Assembly: GCA_003833135.1 (NCBI GenBank)
Contig: QZLH01000117.1
Span: 42,714 to 106,713, forward strand
Reading direction: 5' to 3'
Length of the DNA stretch: 64,000 bases
Origin: Oehlia diaphana
Taxonomy: Eukaryota > Glomeromycota > Glomeromycetes > Glomerales > Glomeraceae
Every line of letters starts with the position of its first letter. The first letter of the stretch is position 1. Below the pieces are notes generated by a model. The model was not told where the DNA came from and searched no databases. It saw nothing but the letters and a program-made list of their open reading frames with translations. The translations under genes were made by a program, and so were the position numbers. Below are positions 10,895 to 21,839 of the stretch, piece by piece.

Positions 10895-12856
10895 TAGCTC
10901 ACATAAGTAATGCATCACCTTAAATATCTAATTTTAATCTTACGTATTGATATTAATTTAAAGCTAAACATTATAAAAATTTAAATATAAATTATTTACT
11001 ATATAAACTATCAAAATGTATTAAATTTAATATAAATTGATTTGTTAATTTTTCAAATACAACACAATTTAACTAAAATTAAATATATAACAACCACAAA
11101 AGTAATGCATCACCTTATAAATTAAGCATTTTATAAAAATTGAAAATATGTTTTATTATAAATTAAATGTTAAATAGATATTAATTAATCTAAATAATTA
11201 AAAAAAATCAATTATTTTGATATTGGCTAATTTTTTGAAATATTTTTATAGATCTAGATATAATGGCTTTCAAAATAATTGTGCAATTATTTTATAAAAT
11301 TTATAAATATATTAAAATATATTTAAAGTATTTTTGAAATCAAAATATCAAAATAATATTAAAGTTAATTAAATTATAATAATGAAATAATAAATAAATA
11401 TATTAAAAAATTATTGTGATATTATTTTAAATTATTTTTATAGACCTAGATACAATACAATTATAAAATAATAATAAAAGTATAATAAAAACATTTTAGT
11501 AATATTTTAAAATTATTACAAAATCATTTTAAAAAATTAGTCATTTTAGTAAAGTAGTTTATAATTAATTTTATTTAGAAAATATATTTTTAATAATTAC
11601 TATATTAATATATATAAAATTATAAAATTAACATATATATAATTAAAAATATTTAAAAAAAATATTTTTATAATAAAATTACTGAATTTTTCATGATGAG
11701 AGAAATATTTTTTTAAAAAAAAATTAGTGGTCAGAGTTATAGATCAGAAATAATTAATTGTCAAAAATTGGTAATAATCTTTATTTTATATATAGAGAGA
11801 ATATTTTATTTAATAACTTCACATTTAATAATCACAGAAAAATGAAACAGAGCTTGCCAAAATCGTTTCATTAAGATGATTCCAATGGTGGTTATTTCAT
11901 ATTTCTAAATGTGATAGATGAGGAGCTATCTTCAAAGATGTAACAAATTGACATTCTATTATTAGTATTTATGTATATTTTGGCATCTAGCACTTCACCT
12001 ATTCTGATTAGAAATATGAAACAACTACCATTGGATTTGTCTCAATGAGACAATTCTAACAAGCTGTGTTTCAACTTTTTTTGATAATTGGATAAGAAAT
12101 TAGATGCCAAAATGTTGCGTAATATAATAATGCTAAAAATAGAATGCTGATTTATTTACATTTTTGAGGATAGCTTCTCATCTATCACACCTAGAAACAT
12201 GAAATAACTACTATTAGATTGTCTTGATGAGACGATTTTGGCAAGCTCTATTTCATTTTTCTGTGATTATTAGATGCGAAGTTATTAAATAAAATATTCT
12301 CTCTATATATAAAATGAAGATTATTACCAATTTTTAACAATTAATTATTTGCGATCTACAACTCCAACCACTAAATTTTTTTTAAAAATATTTTTCTCAT
12401 CATAAAAAATTCAGTAATTTTATTATAAAAATATTTTTTTTTTTAATATTTTTAATTATATATATGTTAATCTTATAATTTTATATATATTAATATAGTA
12501 ATTATTAAATTTTCTAAATAAAATTAATTATAAACTATCAAAATAATTTTAATAATTTAGACCAATTAATATCTATTTAACACTTAATTTATAATAAAAC
12601 ATATTTTCAATTTTTGTAAATGCTTAATTTATAAAGTGATGCATTACTTTTATGGCTGTTATATTTTTAATTTTAGATAAATTGTATTGTACTTAAAAAA
12701 TTAATAAACCAATTTACATAAATTTAGTACATTTTGATAGTTTATATAATAAATAATTTATATTTAAATTTTTATAATAGTTGGTTTTAAATTAATGTCA
12801 ATATATGAGATTAAAATTAGATATTCAAGGTGATGCATTACTTATATGAGCTACTG
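10895..12856. mobile_element. ~2-kb foldback element with ~0.9-kb arms
   Basis: Left end AGTAGCTCACATAAGTAATG at about 10,894 is matched by the reverse complement at 12,835-12,856 (ATTACTTATATGAGCTACT). A second copy of the GTAATGCATCACCTT word lies inside each arm (11,103 and 12,630). The arms remain complementary to near the centre around 12,060, including ATTAATTATTTGCGATC and GATGAGGAGCTATC regions. No ORF of note. The size and symmetry fit a non-autonomous foldback transposon. Confidence 0.65.
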
Positions 12857-13359
12857 TATTATATATTATTATAAATTGTTAAAAGTGCTATAAATTACTA
12901 AATCAGCTATAAATATTTATATTTATAAAAATATTTAAAACTAAATATCAATATAATTTAAATCCTGTAGTATAGTTACTATAGTTACTCTTATTATAAT
13001 AAACCCTAGAGTTCAGACCTCAACTTCGCTATAGGGCTATAGTGAAGATTTTAAGAGATTTGATTGGTTAATTCATTATAGTAAGGAGAAATTTATTATA
13101 GTTGTCTAAAAAATTCACTATATCAAGGATTCACTATATCAAGGTTTTACTATAGTACAAGCAATAACTAATCTGCATTACAGATATCAGTAAATAAATT
13201 TATGAAATATTTTCTTTTTTAAAAGTAATAAAGTAATAAAATTTTTCTTTAAAGTTTCATAATAATATAATTTTTTTGAATATCACAAATTTTTTATTTA
13301 AATTTACATAACTCTTTAATCACAATCATGTGATGCAGAATTTTTGGGATGTTCTCTAT
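12857..13359. other. Intergenic, with pogo/Tc1-like terminal sequence
   Basis: About 12,970-13,160 contains TATAGTGAAGATTTT, CATTATAGTAAGGAG and CACTATATCAAGG words. These resemble the terminal sequences at 37,680-37,950 and 43,160-43,320. It is probably a remnant of the same Tc1/mariner/pogo-like group. The rest is AT-rich and featureless. Confidence 0.35.
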
Positions 13360-13501
13360 AAGTATCTGAAGGGCAAAAATTACCTTTTTGACCCTTCTCG
13401 TGTTATTTTTTTGACCCGCTTATACTGTATTACATATAGGAGGGTCAAAAAAGGATGTCGTACTGGGTCAAAAAGATAATTTTTGCATCTGAGGGACTTA
13501 G
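13360..13501. mobile_element. ~142-bp MITE-like inverted repeat
   Basis: Left arm CTGAAGGGCAAAAATTACC then TTTTTGACCC. Right arm GGGTCAAAAAGATAATTTT then GCATCTGAGG. Together they form an imperfect ~40-bp inverted repeat around a ~65-bp core that also contains GACCCTTC/GGAGGGTC. No coding potential. It sits about 1.3 kb upstream of the INO1 start codon. Confidence 0.55.
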
Positions 13502-14773
13502 TTTTTTTCGGATAGTAAAAATCCTATTTGTCACGCCCTTGATCGTCACAGTTTATACACGTGTTACTGCATAGTGCCGGCCCTGTGCGGAATTTTTTGG
13601 GCAGATTTTCGGTGTCATAGGGGCGTTGAAATCATCGAAATTGCTGCGCCACAAATGCATTTAAAAAATTCTGTTACATATAAATTCCAGTTTAGATTCG
13701 ATTAATCGAAAATCGAAAATCGAATCGAATCTTAGATTCGATTAATCGAATCTTTACTACACCGAAAGATGAAATAAAAATATTTAAGTCATATCAGATA
13801 TATAATTATTTTTTAAACCAATTTTGTTTAATCTACATTATAGAAGCCATAACGAAATATTACCGGCACTTTACGCCAATTTGGCGTTACATAATTTATA
13901 GATGGAACGGATTATTAAATTAATTTAGAATATTTTGTGACGTACATTCTCCGAAATATTTATTGGCCATGGTAAATGAGTTTCGAGTCAAATCAATCAA
14001 GAATATGCAAAAATGACAAATGTAAGCACAAATTTCAAGTATGACTTTCAAAATAATTTAGACATGCACCGAATTCGCTTTTTTATCACTACCCACAGGG
14101 TGTAACAGATAAAATATGGAATTTTGAATTCTTATGATCAATACAATTTTCATATGAATCATATGGATAAAAAGAAATTCTAATCTCTTGGATCAATAAT
14201 CGAATTGAAAAATTCGATTGTCTGAGCTAATTACGTAAAATAATCATTAAAGAAAATTCCAGAAATTTAACGAGTATCCGTTAGAGAAATTCTTCACATG
14301 ATGATCAATGATAACCTAGATAAAAAATTGCCAATCATTGTTGTTGATTAGTAATAAAAAAAAAAAAAGATTCCGTAAAATCCCGATTAACGATTAAACT
14401 GATTCGAATTTTTTTTCTTTTCCAAGGTATTCCCAGATCCATTCAGTTAACATTTAGTTCGCATTTATATTTTCCTCGATTGATATTTGTTTTGGTACTG
14501 TCATATTTTTTTTTTTAATACAAATAATTAAGGGATTACTATTTGTAAAAGAAAATTTTTTTTTATCAGATGTGATACGACTGTAAAAGGTTTACATCAG
14601 ATAAATTATATTTAAAGGGTCAGATTCCGATTTCCTTTTAACTGTTTTTTAAACAAAACAAAGTTACCCCTTGAAAAAATTGCCCAGCACGTTCTCCAAT
14701 CTACTTTTTTCACTACACAATCCTCACAGAGGACAGAAAAATAGCAGCAAATACAAAATTAATCCTCTATAAT
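13502..14773 (+). promoter_or_regulatory. INO1 upstream region
   Basis: Non-coding. About 13,685-13,755 is a short run of GATTCGATTAATCGAA palindromes. On the minus strand 14,293-14,300 reads CATGTGAA, identical to the core of the inositol-sensitive element of yeast INO1. Closer to the gene there are pyrimidine-rich tracts and CACTACACAATCCTCACAGA just before the start. The region role is inferred from position only. Confidence 0.35.
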
Positions 14774-16724
14774 ATGCCTCCAAACATAACTGACTCACTT
14801 CCCCTTGGACCTGTTCCAACGTATAAAGTTATCTCCCCGAATGTCCGCTACACCGATACGCATATTCTTGCGGACTATACTTATCATAATGCCACCGTCT
14901 CTAAAAACGAGATTGATGGTACTTTAAAAGTTATTCCGACCGAAACAAAATACAAATTTAAGACCGAAGTTAACATCCCTAAAGTGGGGTAAGTTTTTGT
15001 TTATATTCATTTTTTTTATATCAATTTCGACAATCTATTTACTCCGGTAATTTCCAAATTTGTGTTGAAACGATTTATATGGAAAATTGACAAGTTGGGG
15101 TTGATATGAATGTAATTATGTAACTATCCAAAAAAGTCATTTTTATCCGAGTTTTGATATATAACACGTGTGATTTTATTAACATTTACTTTTAAAATTA
15201 AAAATTAAAAAAGGTTAATGATGGTTGGATGGGGAGGCAATAATGGCTCCACCTTAACCGCGAGTATTATTGCTAACCGTGAAAAAATTTCGTGGCACAC
15301 CAAAGAAGGTCTTAAATCTGCTAATTATTTCGGTTCAGTCGTTCAAGCTTCCACTCTCAAAATAGGTGTAGACGCCAAAGGAAATGATGTTTTCATTCCT
15401 TTTAATAATATATTACCAATGGTTCATCCCAATGATCTTGTACTTGGTGGTTGGGACATAAGCTCTCTCAATCTCGCACAAGCTATGGAACGTGCTAAAG
15501 TTCTTGATTATGATCTTCAACGTCAAGTCAAACCGAAACTCGAACAACTAAAACCGTTACCTTCTATTTATTATCCTGATTTTATTGCCGCTAATCAGAG
15601 TGATCGTGCTGATAATCTTATTCCTGGAAATAATAAAAAAGAACACCTTGAACAAATTCGTAAAGATATTCGTGAGTTCAAAGCAGCCAATCAGCTCGAT
15701 AAAATCATTGTCGTCTGGACTGCTAATACTGAACGTTATGCTGAAATTATCCCAGGCGTGAATGATACAGCAGACAATATTCTGAAAGCTGTTGTAGATA
15801 GTCACCCGGAAATTGCACCATCCACAATTTTCGCTTTGGCTTGTATTCTTGAAAAGACTCCCTTCATTAATGGATCGCCTCAAAATACGTTTGTCCCCGG
15901 TTGTATTGAACTTGCTGAACGCGAACATGTTTATATTGGAGGAGACGATTTTAAATCTGGCCAGACAAAAGTCAAGTCTGTTTTGGTTGACTTTTTAGTG
16001 AATGCCGGCATTAAACCAATTGGGATCACGTCTTATAATCATCTTGGCAATAACGATGGTAAGAATTTGTCTGCACCACAACAATTTCGATCAAAAGAAA
16101 TTTCAAAAAGTAATGTTGTTGATGATATGGTTGCTGCCAATGGAATCCTTTATAAACCTGGCGAACATCCCGATCATGGTAAGTAATCCATGAAATATTT
16201 CTTATTTTTGATTGTATTTAATTAAGTTGCTTAATTATTTCGTAAATAGTTGTCGTAATTAAATATGTACCAGCAGTCGGTGATTCAAAACGAGCTCTTG
16301 ATGAATACGTATCAGAAATTTTCATGGGTGGAAAGAATGTGAGTAGTAAAAATGATAAACTCTAGTTCCTCCTTAATGCAGACAATCCAACTAATCTCAT
16401 TATCGTTGTTAGACAATTTCATTATATAATACATGTGAAGATTCGCTCTTGGCTTCTCCACTCATTTTGGATTTGGCCATTATCACCGAATTAATGACAC
16501 GCATTGAATATTGTGCCGGAGATATGAAAGAATATGAATCTTTCGATGCAGTTTTATCCATATTGAGTTTCATGTTAAAAGCTCCTTTAGTACCACCAGG
16601 AACTCCAGTTGTTAATGCCTTAGGCAAACAGCGTATGGCAATGGAAAATTTTTTCCGTGCATGTGTTGGATTGGCTCCCCAAAACGAAATGCTTTTGGAG
16701 CACAAAGCTCCAGTTAAAATTTAA
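14774..16724 (+). CDS. INO1: Inositol-3-phosphate synthase
   Basis: Converts glucose 6-phosphate to myo-inositol 3-phosphate with NAD as redox cofactor; the first step of inositol synthesis, feeding phosphatidylinositol and inositol phosphates. Four exons: 14,774-14,988, 15,214-16,178, 16,250-16,338 and 16,413-16,724. They give 526 residues, near the 533 of the yeast enzyme. Visible family motifs are the Rossmann loop [18 protein letters not shown] (about residue 77), [42 protein letters not shown] and [16 protein letters not shown]. The C-terminal block has GLAPQNEM. All introns are GT..AG and frame-continuous, so the gene looks intact. The start is the first ATG of exon 1 and the N-terminus aligns in length with family members. 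Neighbour on the same strand is the stomatin-like gene 630 bp away; no functional link is evident. Confidence 0.97.
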
Positions 16725-17354
16725 CTTACCCGATCTAGTAGTATAAAAAATTTCTGATTGTGTTTTGATATTTCATTCTTACCCTATTTAATAAAATGAT
16801 TTCTGATTGTGTTCGATAAACATTATATGAATTAATGTTTTGATCATGAGATTTGGTTGGGCTAACCGTAGTTTACAATTTAGGTATAGATTTTCAACTT
16901 GCAATAAAACGGATATCAAAAAGGCAATAAAAAGTGCGACTCTGTCATTATTATGTAAGTTTTGTTTTTTAATAAAAAAAGTGATGCGGGAAGACTCTTT
17001 TTTTGGCATTAATGTTCTAATTTTCAGATTATCTGTCTAAAACAAGGCGTTTAATATCGTATCTCTAATTTAGATTGTATTGATTGATATTTTATGATTA
17101 TTTATTATTATATTATAAAATGTTACATTTTTAATCAGGCCATATTATTTATGTATATATTTTTACTGACAAAAATGTTCCTTAATTAAGTAAAGTATTA
17201 TTTTGTTATTTTACTAAATAGCCAGTTATTTTGCCAAGAAAAAATGCCAAGAAAAAATGACATGACGAAAATTTAGCTAAATATGTAAATATAATACGAA
17301 AGATATTAAATATAAAATGTGATTTCTTTAACTTTTTTATTAGAAGAAATAATT
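16725..17354. other. Intergenic region, INO1 to SPFH gene
   Basis: AT-rich, with a duplicated TTTCTGATTGTGTT word near 16,755 and 16,801 just past INO1 (probably 3' UTR). Short ORFs on both strands have no recognisable content. No RNA gene is seen. Confidence 0.5.
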
Positions 17355-18995
17355 ATGTCTTCAACAAGCGTAACAAATGTAACAAACGCTAATGATTCTA
17401 ATCTACAAGGTGTTGATGGATTGGTAACCATGCAGGTTCGTAAAATTAACATTCCAGTTATTAAGATACTGTGCAAAAATGAACTCCTTTTCTGCTTTAA
17501 TAATAGCCGGTGAGTGTGCAGCAAATGCAACCTTCTTATGCCGCTGAATTTCCAATAGAAGATAATACTCATACTTTTTATGGCGGTATGCTTAACTTTC
17601 TTGGAGCACTTTGTGGTTTCATTGGTTCGGTAAGTTACATGATTCTTTTGATCCGCAGTATATAAATTCTTTACGTTTCTAAATTTGAATTATATTATGA
17701 ATTAAATAGATACCTATATGTCCATGCTTCCCCAATCCTTATAAAAAAGTTGAACAAGGTTATGTTGGATTAATTTCTCAATTTGGTAAAAATAATTCTA
17801 TTTATTAAAAAAAACCAGATTACCACTAGAATATTAAAAAAATTTTCTCTTTTATAAAAACCAGGTAAATTTTATAAATTTGTTGATCCTGGCTTGGTTA
17901 AAGTAAATGTGTTCACCGAGGATATTCTTAGAGTTGATATTAAAGTAACTATAGTATTATTTTAATAAAACAATTTTTGATAATTCATTCACATTGATAT
18001 ATCTGAATTTAGATTCAAATCACAGAAATCCCGCATCAATTTATTATGACAAAGGTAATAAATAGATATAAATAAGTATATATATATTTGAATAAATAAT
18101 GTATATTATATATAATTTAGGATAATGTATACGTTCAAATTTATTCGGTAATCTATTGGCATGTAATTAATCCTTACAAATCAGTATTTGGTATTGCGGA
18201 TGTTCGTAAGGCTCTTATCGAACGGTTAGTTATATTAATTTCGTGTTATCTTTAATTTGCTTAATTAATCTCGTCAATTTTTTTCCCAACAAATTAGTAC
18301 ACAAACTACACTGCGCCATACTCTTGGTACACGTGTTCTTCAAGATTGTATTGAAAATCGTGAAGCAATTGCTTATGAAATTAAAGAGATTATTGATGAA
18401 CCTGCTAGTAATTGGGGGGTTAAAGTATATATTCCATTTTTTTTTTGTTTTTTTTTCGACCTTTTTAATTTTGTATGAACATTCTATAGGTTGAAAGTAT
18501 TTTGATTAAGGATATCGAGTTTTCTAGAGAATTACAAGAATCCCTTTCGTCAGCTGCTCAGGCAAAGAGAATTGGTGAAAGTAAAGTTATTGCCGCACAA
18601 GCTGAGGGTATTTAACTGTTTTACACAATTTCCTTTTTTTTAAAAAAAAAAATTTTTATCTTCACTTACTCTCATTTTTTAATAGTTGATGCTGCTAAAT
18701 TGATGAGACAGGCCGCAGAACTTTTGAATTCACCAGCCGCTATGGTAAGTTTTTTTATATAATGATGTACTAATTTAAGTATCTTTTACTAAAGTTTATT
18801 TATCTTTTCTTTTATATTAATTAGCAAATTCGATATCTTGAAACAATGTCATCAATGTCCAAAGCTTCAGGAACAAAAGTTATTTTCATGCCATACAGCA
18901 CAAATGATGGGTCATATGGTGGGGATGGTTCTTCAAGTAATTCTAAGGTTGATCCTGTTAAGGCTTCCGTTTATGAACGACTTGCTGAACATTAG
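17355..18995 (+). CDS. Stomatin-like SPFH/band 7 protein
   Basis: Ten small exons: 17,355-17,435, 17,507-17,629, 17,710-17,785, 17,865-17,944, 18,013-18,054, 18,121-18,224, 18,298-18,424, 18,490-18,607, 18,686-18,744 and 18,825-18,995 (326 residues). A hydrophobic hairpin-like segment (GGMLNFLGALCGFIGSIPIC, about residues 49-68) precedes the SPFH domain. Diagnostic stretches are PNPYKKVEQGYVGLISQFGK, VFTEDILRVDIK, DNVYVQIYSVIYWHV, TTLRHTLGTRVLQD, the coiled segment AAQAKRIGESKVIAAQAE and KASGTKVIFMP at the end. Stomatins form oligomeric scaffolds on the cytoplasmic face of cholesterol- or sterol-rich membranes and modulate channels or lipid organisation. The Cys residues next to the hairpin could be palmitoylated (inference). 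The acceptor of exon 2 could instead be 17,520/17,521. The 42-nt exon 5 is unusually short. Confidence 0.92.
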
Positions 18996-19255
18996 ATTAC
19001 TTGATGTTATAATTATAATTATTATTTAAGCTATAGAACGAGCAAAAAAATAGGTTGAAATTTTATTAATTATTTAACGATTTCATGAATTTAATGATAA
19101 ATATGTATTAAAATAATGCAAAATAATTAAAAAAAATTGTGTATATAACTAATAAAAATATATTATCATATAACTAACGAATTAAGTAATAATATTATGT
19201 CATAAAATTAAAAAGTTTGGTATGCGTTATTTACATTGTATAATAAGTTGGTTGT

Positions 19256-20075
19256 TTAATCTATGTTTTGATACGAAGGTACATAATTCCAACCAACCCT
19301 GAATAAAATACCTGATAATAAAATGTTAATAACGGAAGAGATATTAACAAGTAAAAAGCTAATATCATATTTAACTCCATAATAGAATTTATCAGAAGTA
19401 TAATAAAGATGCGTAATCAGTGCAATTGTAGAATATTGAAGAATCGCTGTACGAAAAAAAGAAAGTATTTAGTAAAAGTTTATTTTACATTCGTTTTAAT
19501 AAAAAAAATAAAAAGTTACCATGAAACCCAATTAAACCAACAAAAATTTTCCAAGCAATTTGTTCCTTATGAAATTTGCCACTAAAAAACACGCCAAGAC
19601 AATAAATTAAAGTTAAACCGCCTAACACGGCCGCAATAATCATATTAATCCTAGCTGCTTTCCATTCCTCACAAAATCCTTCTTCCTCACAATCTCCAAA
19701 CTCGATCAAAGGAAATTCTCTGCAATGTGTATCTAATGTTGAACATTTCTTTTAGAAAAAAAAATTTTTAATACATAAATATTAAAATAAAAATATTTGA
19801 TCTGAAAAAAAGATAAAATATTATTTACTTGAAATAGACCATAATTTGTTACGGCTCTATGCGGTCTTGGACTTTCGAAAATTAACCTTGATCAAAATAA
19901 AAAAAAAACGTTATTATTACGAAGCCCCGAATCTTCTATCTTGTCTCAACAGTTCCATTGAGAGAACGGCCACATCAGAAACTTACCATTTTGGTATAAC
20001 TAACGAAGCCAACCCACATATATAAGTTGCAGTGAAGGTTAAAGAAACTAAAATATATGTTATAGTATTAGGCAT
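19256..20075 (-). CDS. Claudin/PMP22-like tetraspan membrane protein
   Basis: Four exons on the minus strand: 20,075-19,987, 19,886-19,829, 19,748-19,520 and 19,446-19,256 (188 residues). Four hydrophobic segments are visible: residues about 5-27 (ITYILVSLTFTATYICGLAS), the IIAAVLGGLTLIYCLGVFF segment, the IFVGLIGFHAILQYSTIAL segment, and ISFLLVNISSVINILLSGIL near the end. The loop between helices 1 and 2 carries a Trp, then YGLFQKC and a second Cys. This resembles the W-GLW-C-C signature of the claudin/PMP22/SUR7 superfamily. It also carries an acidic Cys-rich part (GDCEEEGFCEEW). Fungal members act at cell cortex or septal membranes, but a specific role cannot be read from sequence. Convergent with the SPFH gene, 260 bp from its stop. 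The family call is by topology and motif, not by strong identity. Confidence 0.75.
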
Positions 20076-20496
20076 TTTTATTTTCAACAAGAGAGCGAAA
20101 TGACGGCGTATTGTATGCTCATATATTTTCGTATTATTAATTGGAAACATCCAAATTTGGTAAGCAAAAGTATCAGATTACGTCATTTCGCGGGGCAGAA
20201 ATACTGATCACGTAGGAGTAAAATTGTTTCAAATTGAACTTTTCAAATAATTTATCGGCGCAGCAATATCATATGTTAAATAAGTTATAATTTATTATTA
20301 GATTCATAGCTGATTGCAATTTGCCAATATGAAATTTTCATAACCATACGATTATACAAAGTTGCAATAATAGTTTAAGCTAATAAAATACCTAAGCGAA
20401 TAGATACCTTTTTTAATCATTGCGACTGTTTCTGTTAAAATTAGAATTTTTTAATATTTATTCACAAATTACCATGTAATATTTATGAAATATATG
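20076..20496. other. Intergenic, between two minus-strand genes
   Basis: Contains the presumed promoter of the tetraspan gene and the 3' region of the BAR gene. CGTCATTTCGC at about 20,100 and TACGTCATTTCGC at about 20,183 are near-duplicate motifs. No ORF of interest. Confidence 0.45.
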
Positions 20497-21584
20497 TTAC
20501 CTATATAAAGCTTCCTGTTGCACTTGCATTTCATCAATCTCCGGCGCAAGTTCAGCAAGTATTTCATGTGCTTCTTTATAAAACGCCAATTGAGCGTTCA
20601 CCAATTCTGCAAGGTTTCGAAGAGGTTCTGGCTGAAATTTTAATGAAAATGTCATTAAGATTTTCAAATGATCGAAGATATAAATAATTTTCTTCAAATA
20701 CCGTTTCAAGTACAGATTTCATTAATGTCGTCGCTTCCTCAACAGCCGCTACAAACTGATCTTCTGCTTGTACAACTTCTAATCTTGCAGCTTCCGATCT
20801 TTCCCCACGAATTGACTTATATCTTCTCTTAGCACTATCTAGCGCCAATCGCGTTGAATTAACATTTCTTCTTGCCCTCATAGCAAATTGAATACTAGTA
20901 TTAAGTGTTATATTGAATGGTTGAACAAATTTCTGAGTAATCTCGGAATCCATCTTGATTCTATGGTCTCCAATACGTTCTTGTACAGTCGCGTATTTAT
21001 TCAATGCAGCCCCGAAAGGATCTTCTGTACCTAATAACTCGGCACCTTGTGTACAAGAGCGTGCTAAAGCGTGATGATAAGTTTTTGGTTGTGGCGGTGC
21101 CGAAGTTTCTGTATCCCGTGATTCTACAGGACTTTGAGTTAAATTTTTAATTTGATCACCAACGCTACGTGAAAGCACTTTTACAGTTTCTTGAATTTGT
21201 CCAGGATAGTCATACGATGAATTCGTGTGAATTCGAGTAATTTTGAGTATATTTTCATGAACTGTTCGAAGAGCATCAACGCGCTTTCAGTTCGCATGAG
21301 TTATTAAGTCAAATGCAGAGATTCAATGGTTAAAAATTGACATTGTGATATTGAACAAGCTAGCTTAAACAATCTGTTGAGATATTAACCAACTCAAGTT
21401 CTTTGTACTCTTGGGGTAGATCAGTTATATCTTCCGCAGTTCCAAGTTTCTCCGATGCAAGCTACAAAAGGTAATTTTATAGATGAAAAAGATATATGTA
21501 AGTGCTTTCAATACCAAAACTAAGTTCTCAAACCTGAAATGCTTGACTGATATTTTTAGTAAATGCTCGAGAAATGTTGTTCAT
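20497..21584 (-). CDS. BAR-domain protein (Gvp36-like)
   Basis: Four exons on the minus strand: 21,584-21,534, 21,461-21,390, 21,283-20,702 and 20,631-20,497 (279 residues). The whole protein is a predicted helical BAR domain: an amphipathic start (MNNISRAFTKNISQAFQ), then LASEKLGTAEDITDLPQEY, RVDALRTVHENILKITR, a Pro-rich break (TSAPPQPKTYHHALARSC), KMDSEITQKFVQPFN, and long charged helices ending PEPLRNLAELVNAQLAFYKEA. This matches the fungal Gvp36/BAR family of membrane-curving proteins in Golgi-to-vacuole and endocytic traffic. The reading ends TATAGG-TAA; because GGTAAC resembles a donor, a further 3' exon is possible, but the length is already typical. Diverges from the S1P lyase gene with 255 bp between start codons. 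Confidence 0.88.
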
Positions 21585-21839
21585 TTCAATTCAGCCTTTG
21601 TTTATTTAATAGAAAAAGCTTTTTTTATGTAAATATAAATACGAGTACGTAAGTTAAAAAGTCAGAAAATAAAATGTTTGGTTCCAATCCTGGCCGAATT
21701 TCGTAGTGCTATACTGCTAATATTATATTACATATATGTAATTGGCGAAAAAATCGGTTTATTAATTCTAGGGGGTGATTTGATGATCTATACATTATAT
21801 AAAAATACCTGACCCACATTAATTTAATTTTGTTCAAAA

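Noticed and set aside
15557..15928. 123-codon minus-strand ORF inside INO1
   Set aside because: Shadow of INO1 exon 2 in the antisense frame; the INO1 frame has clear family motifs.
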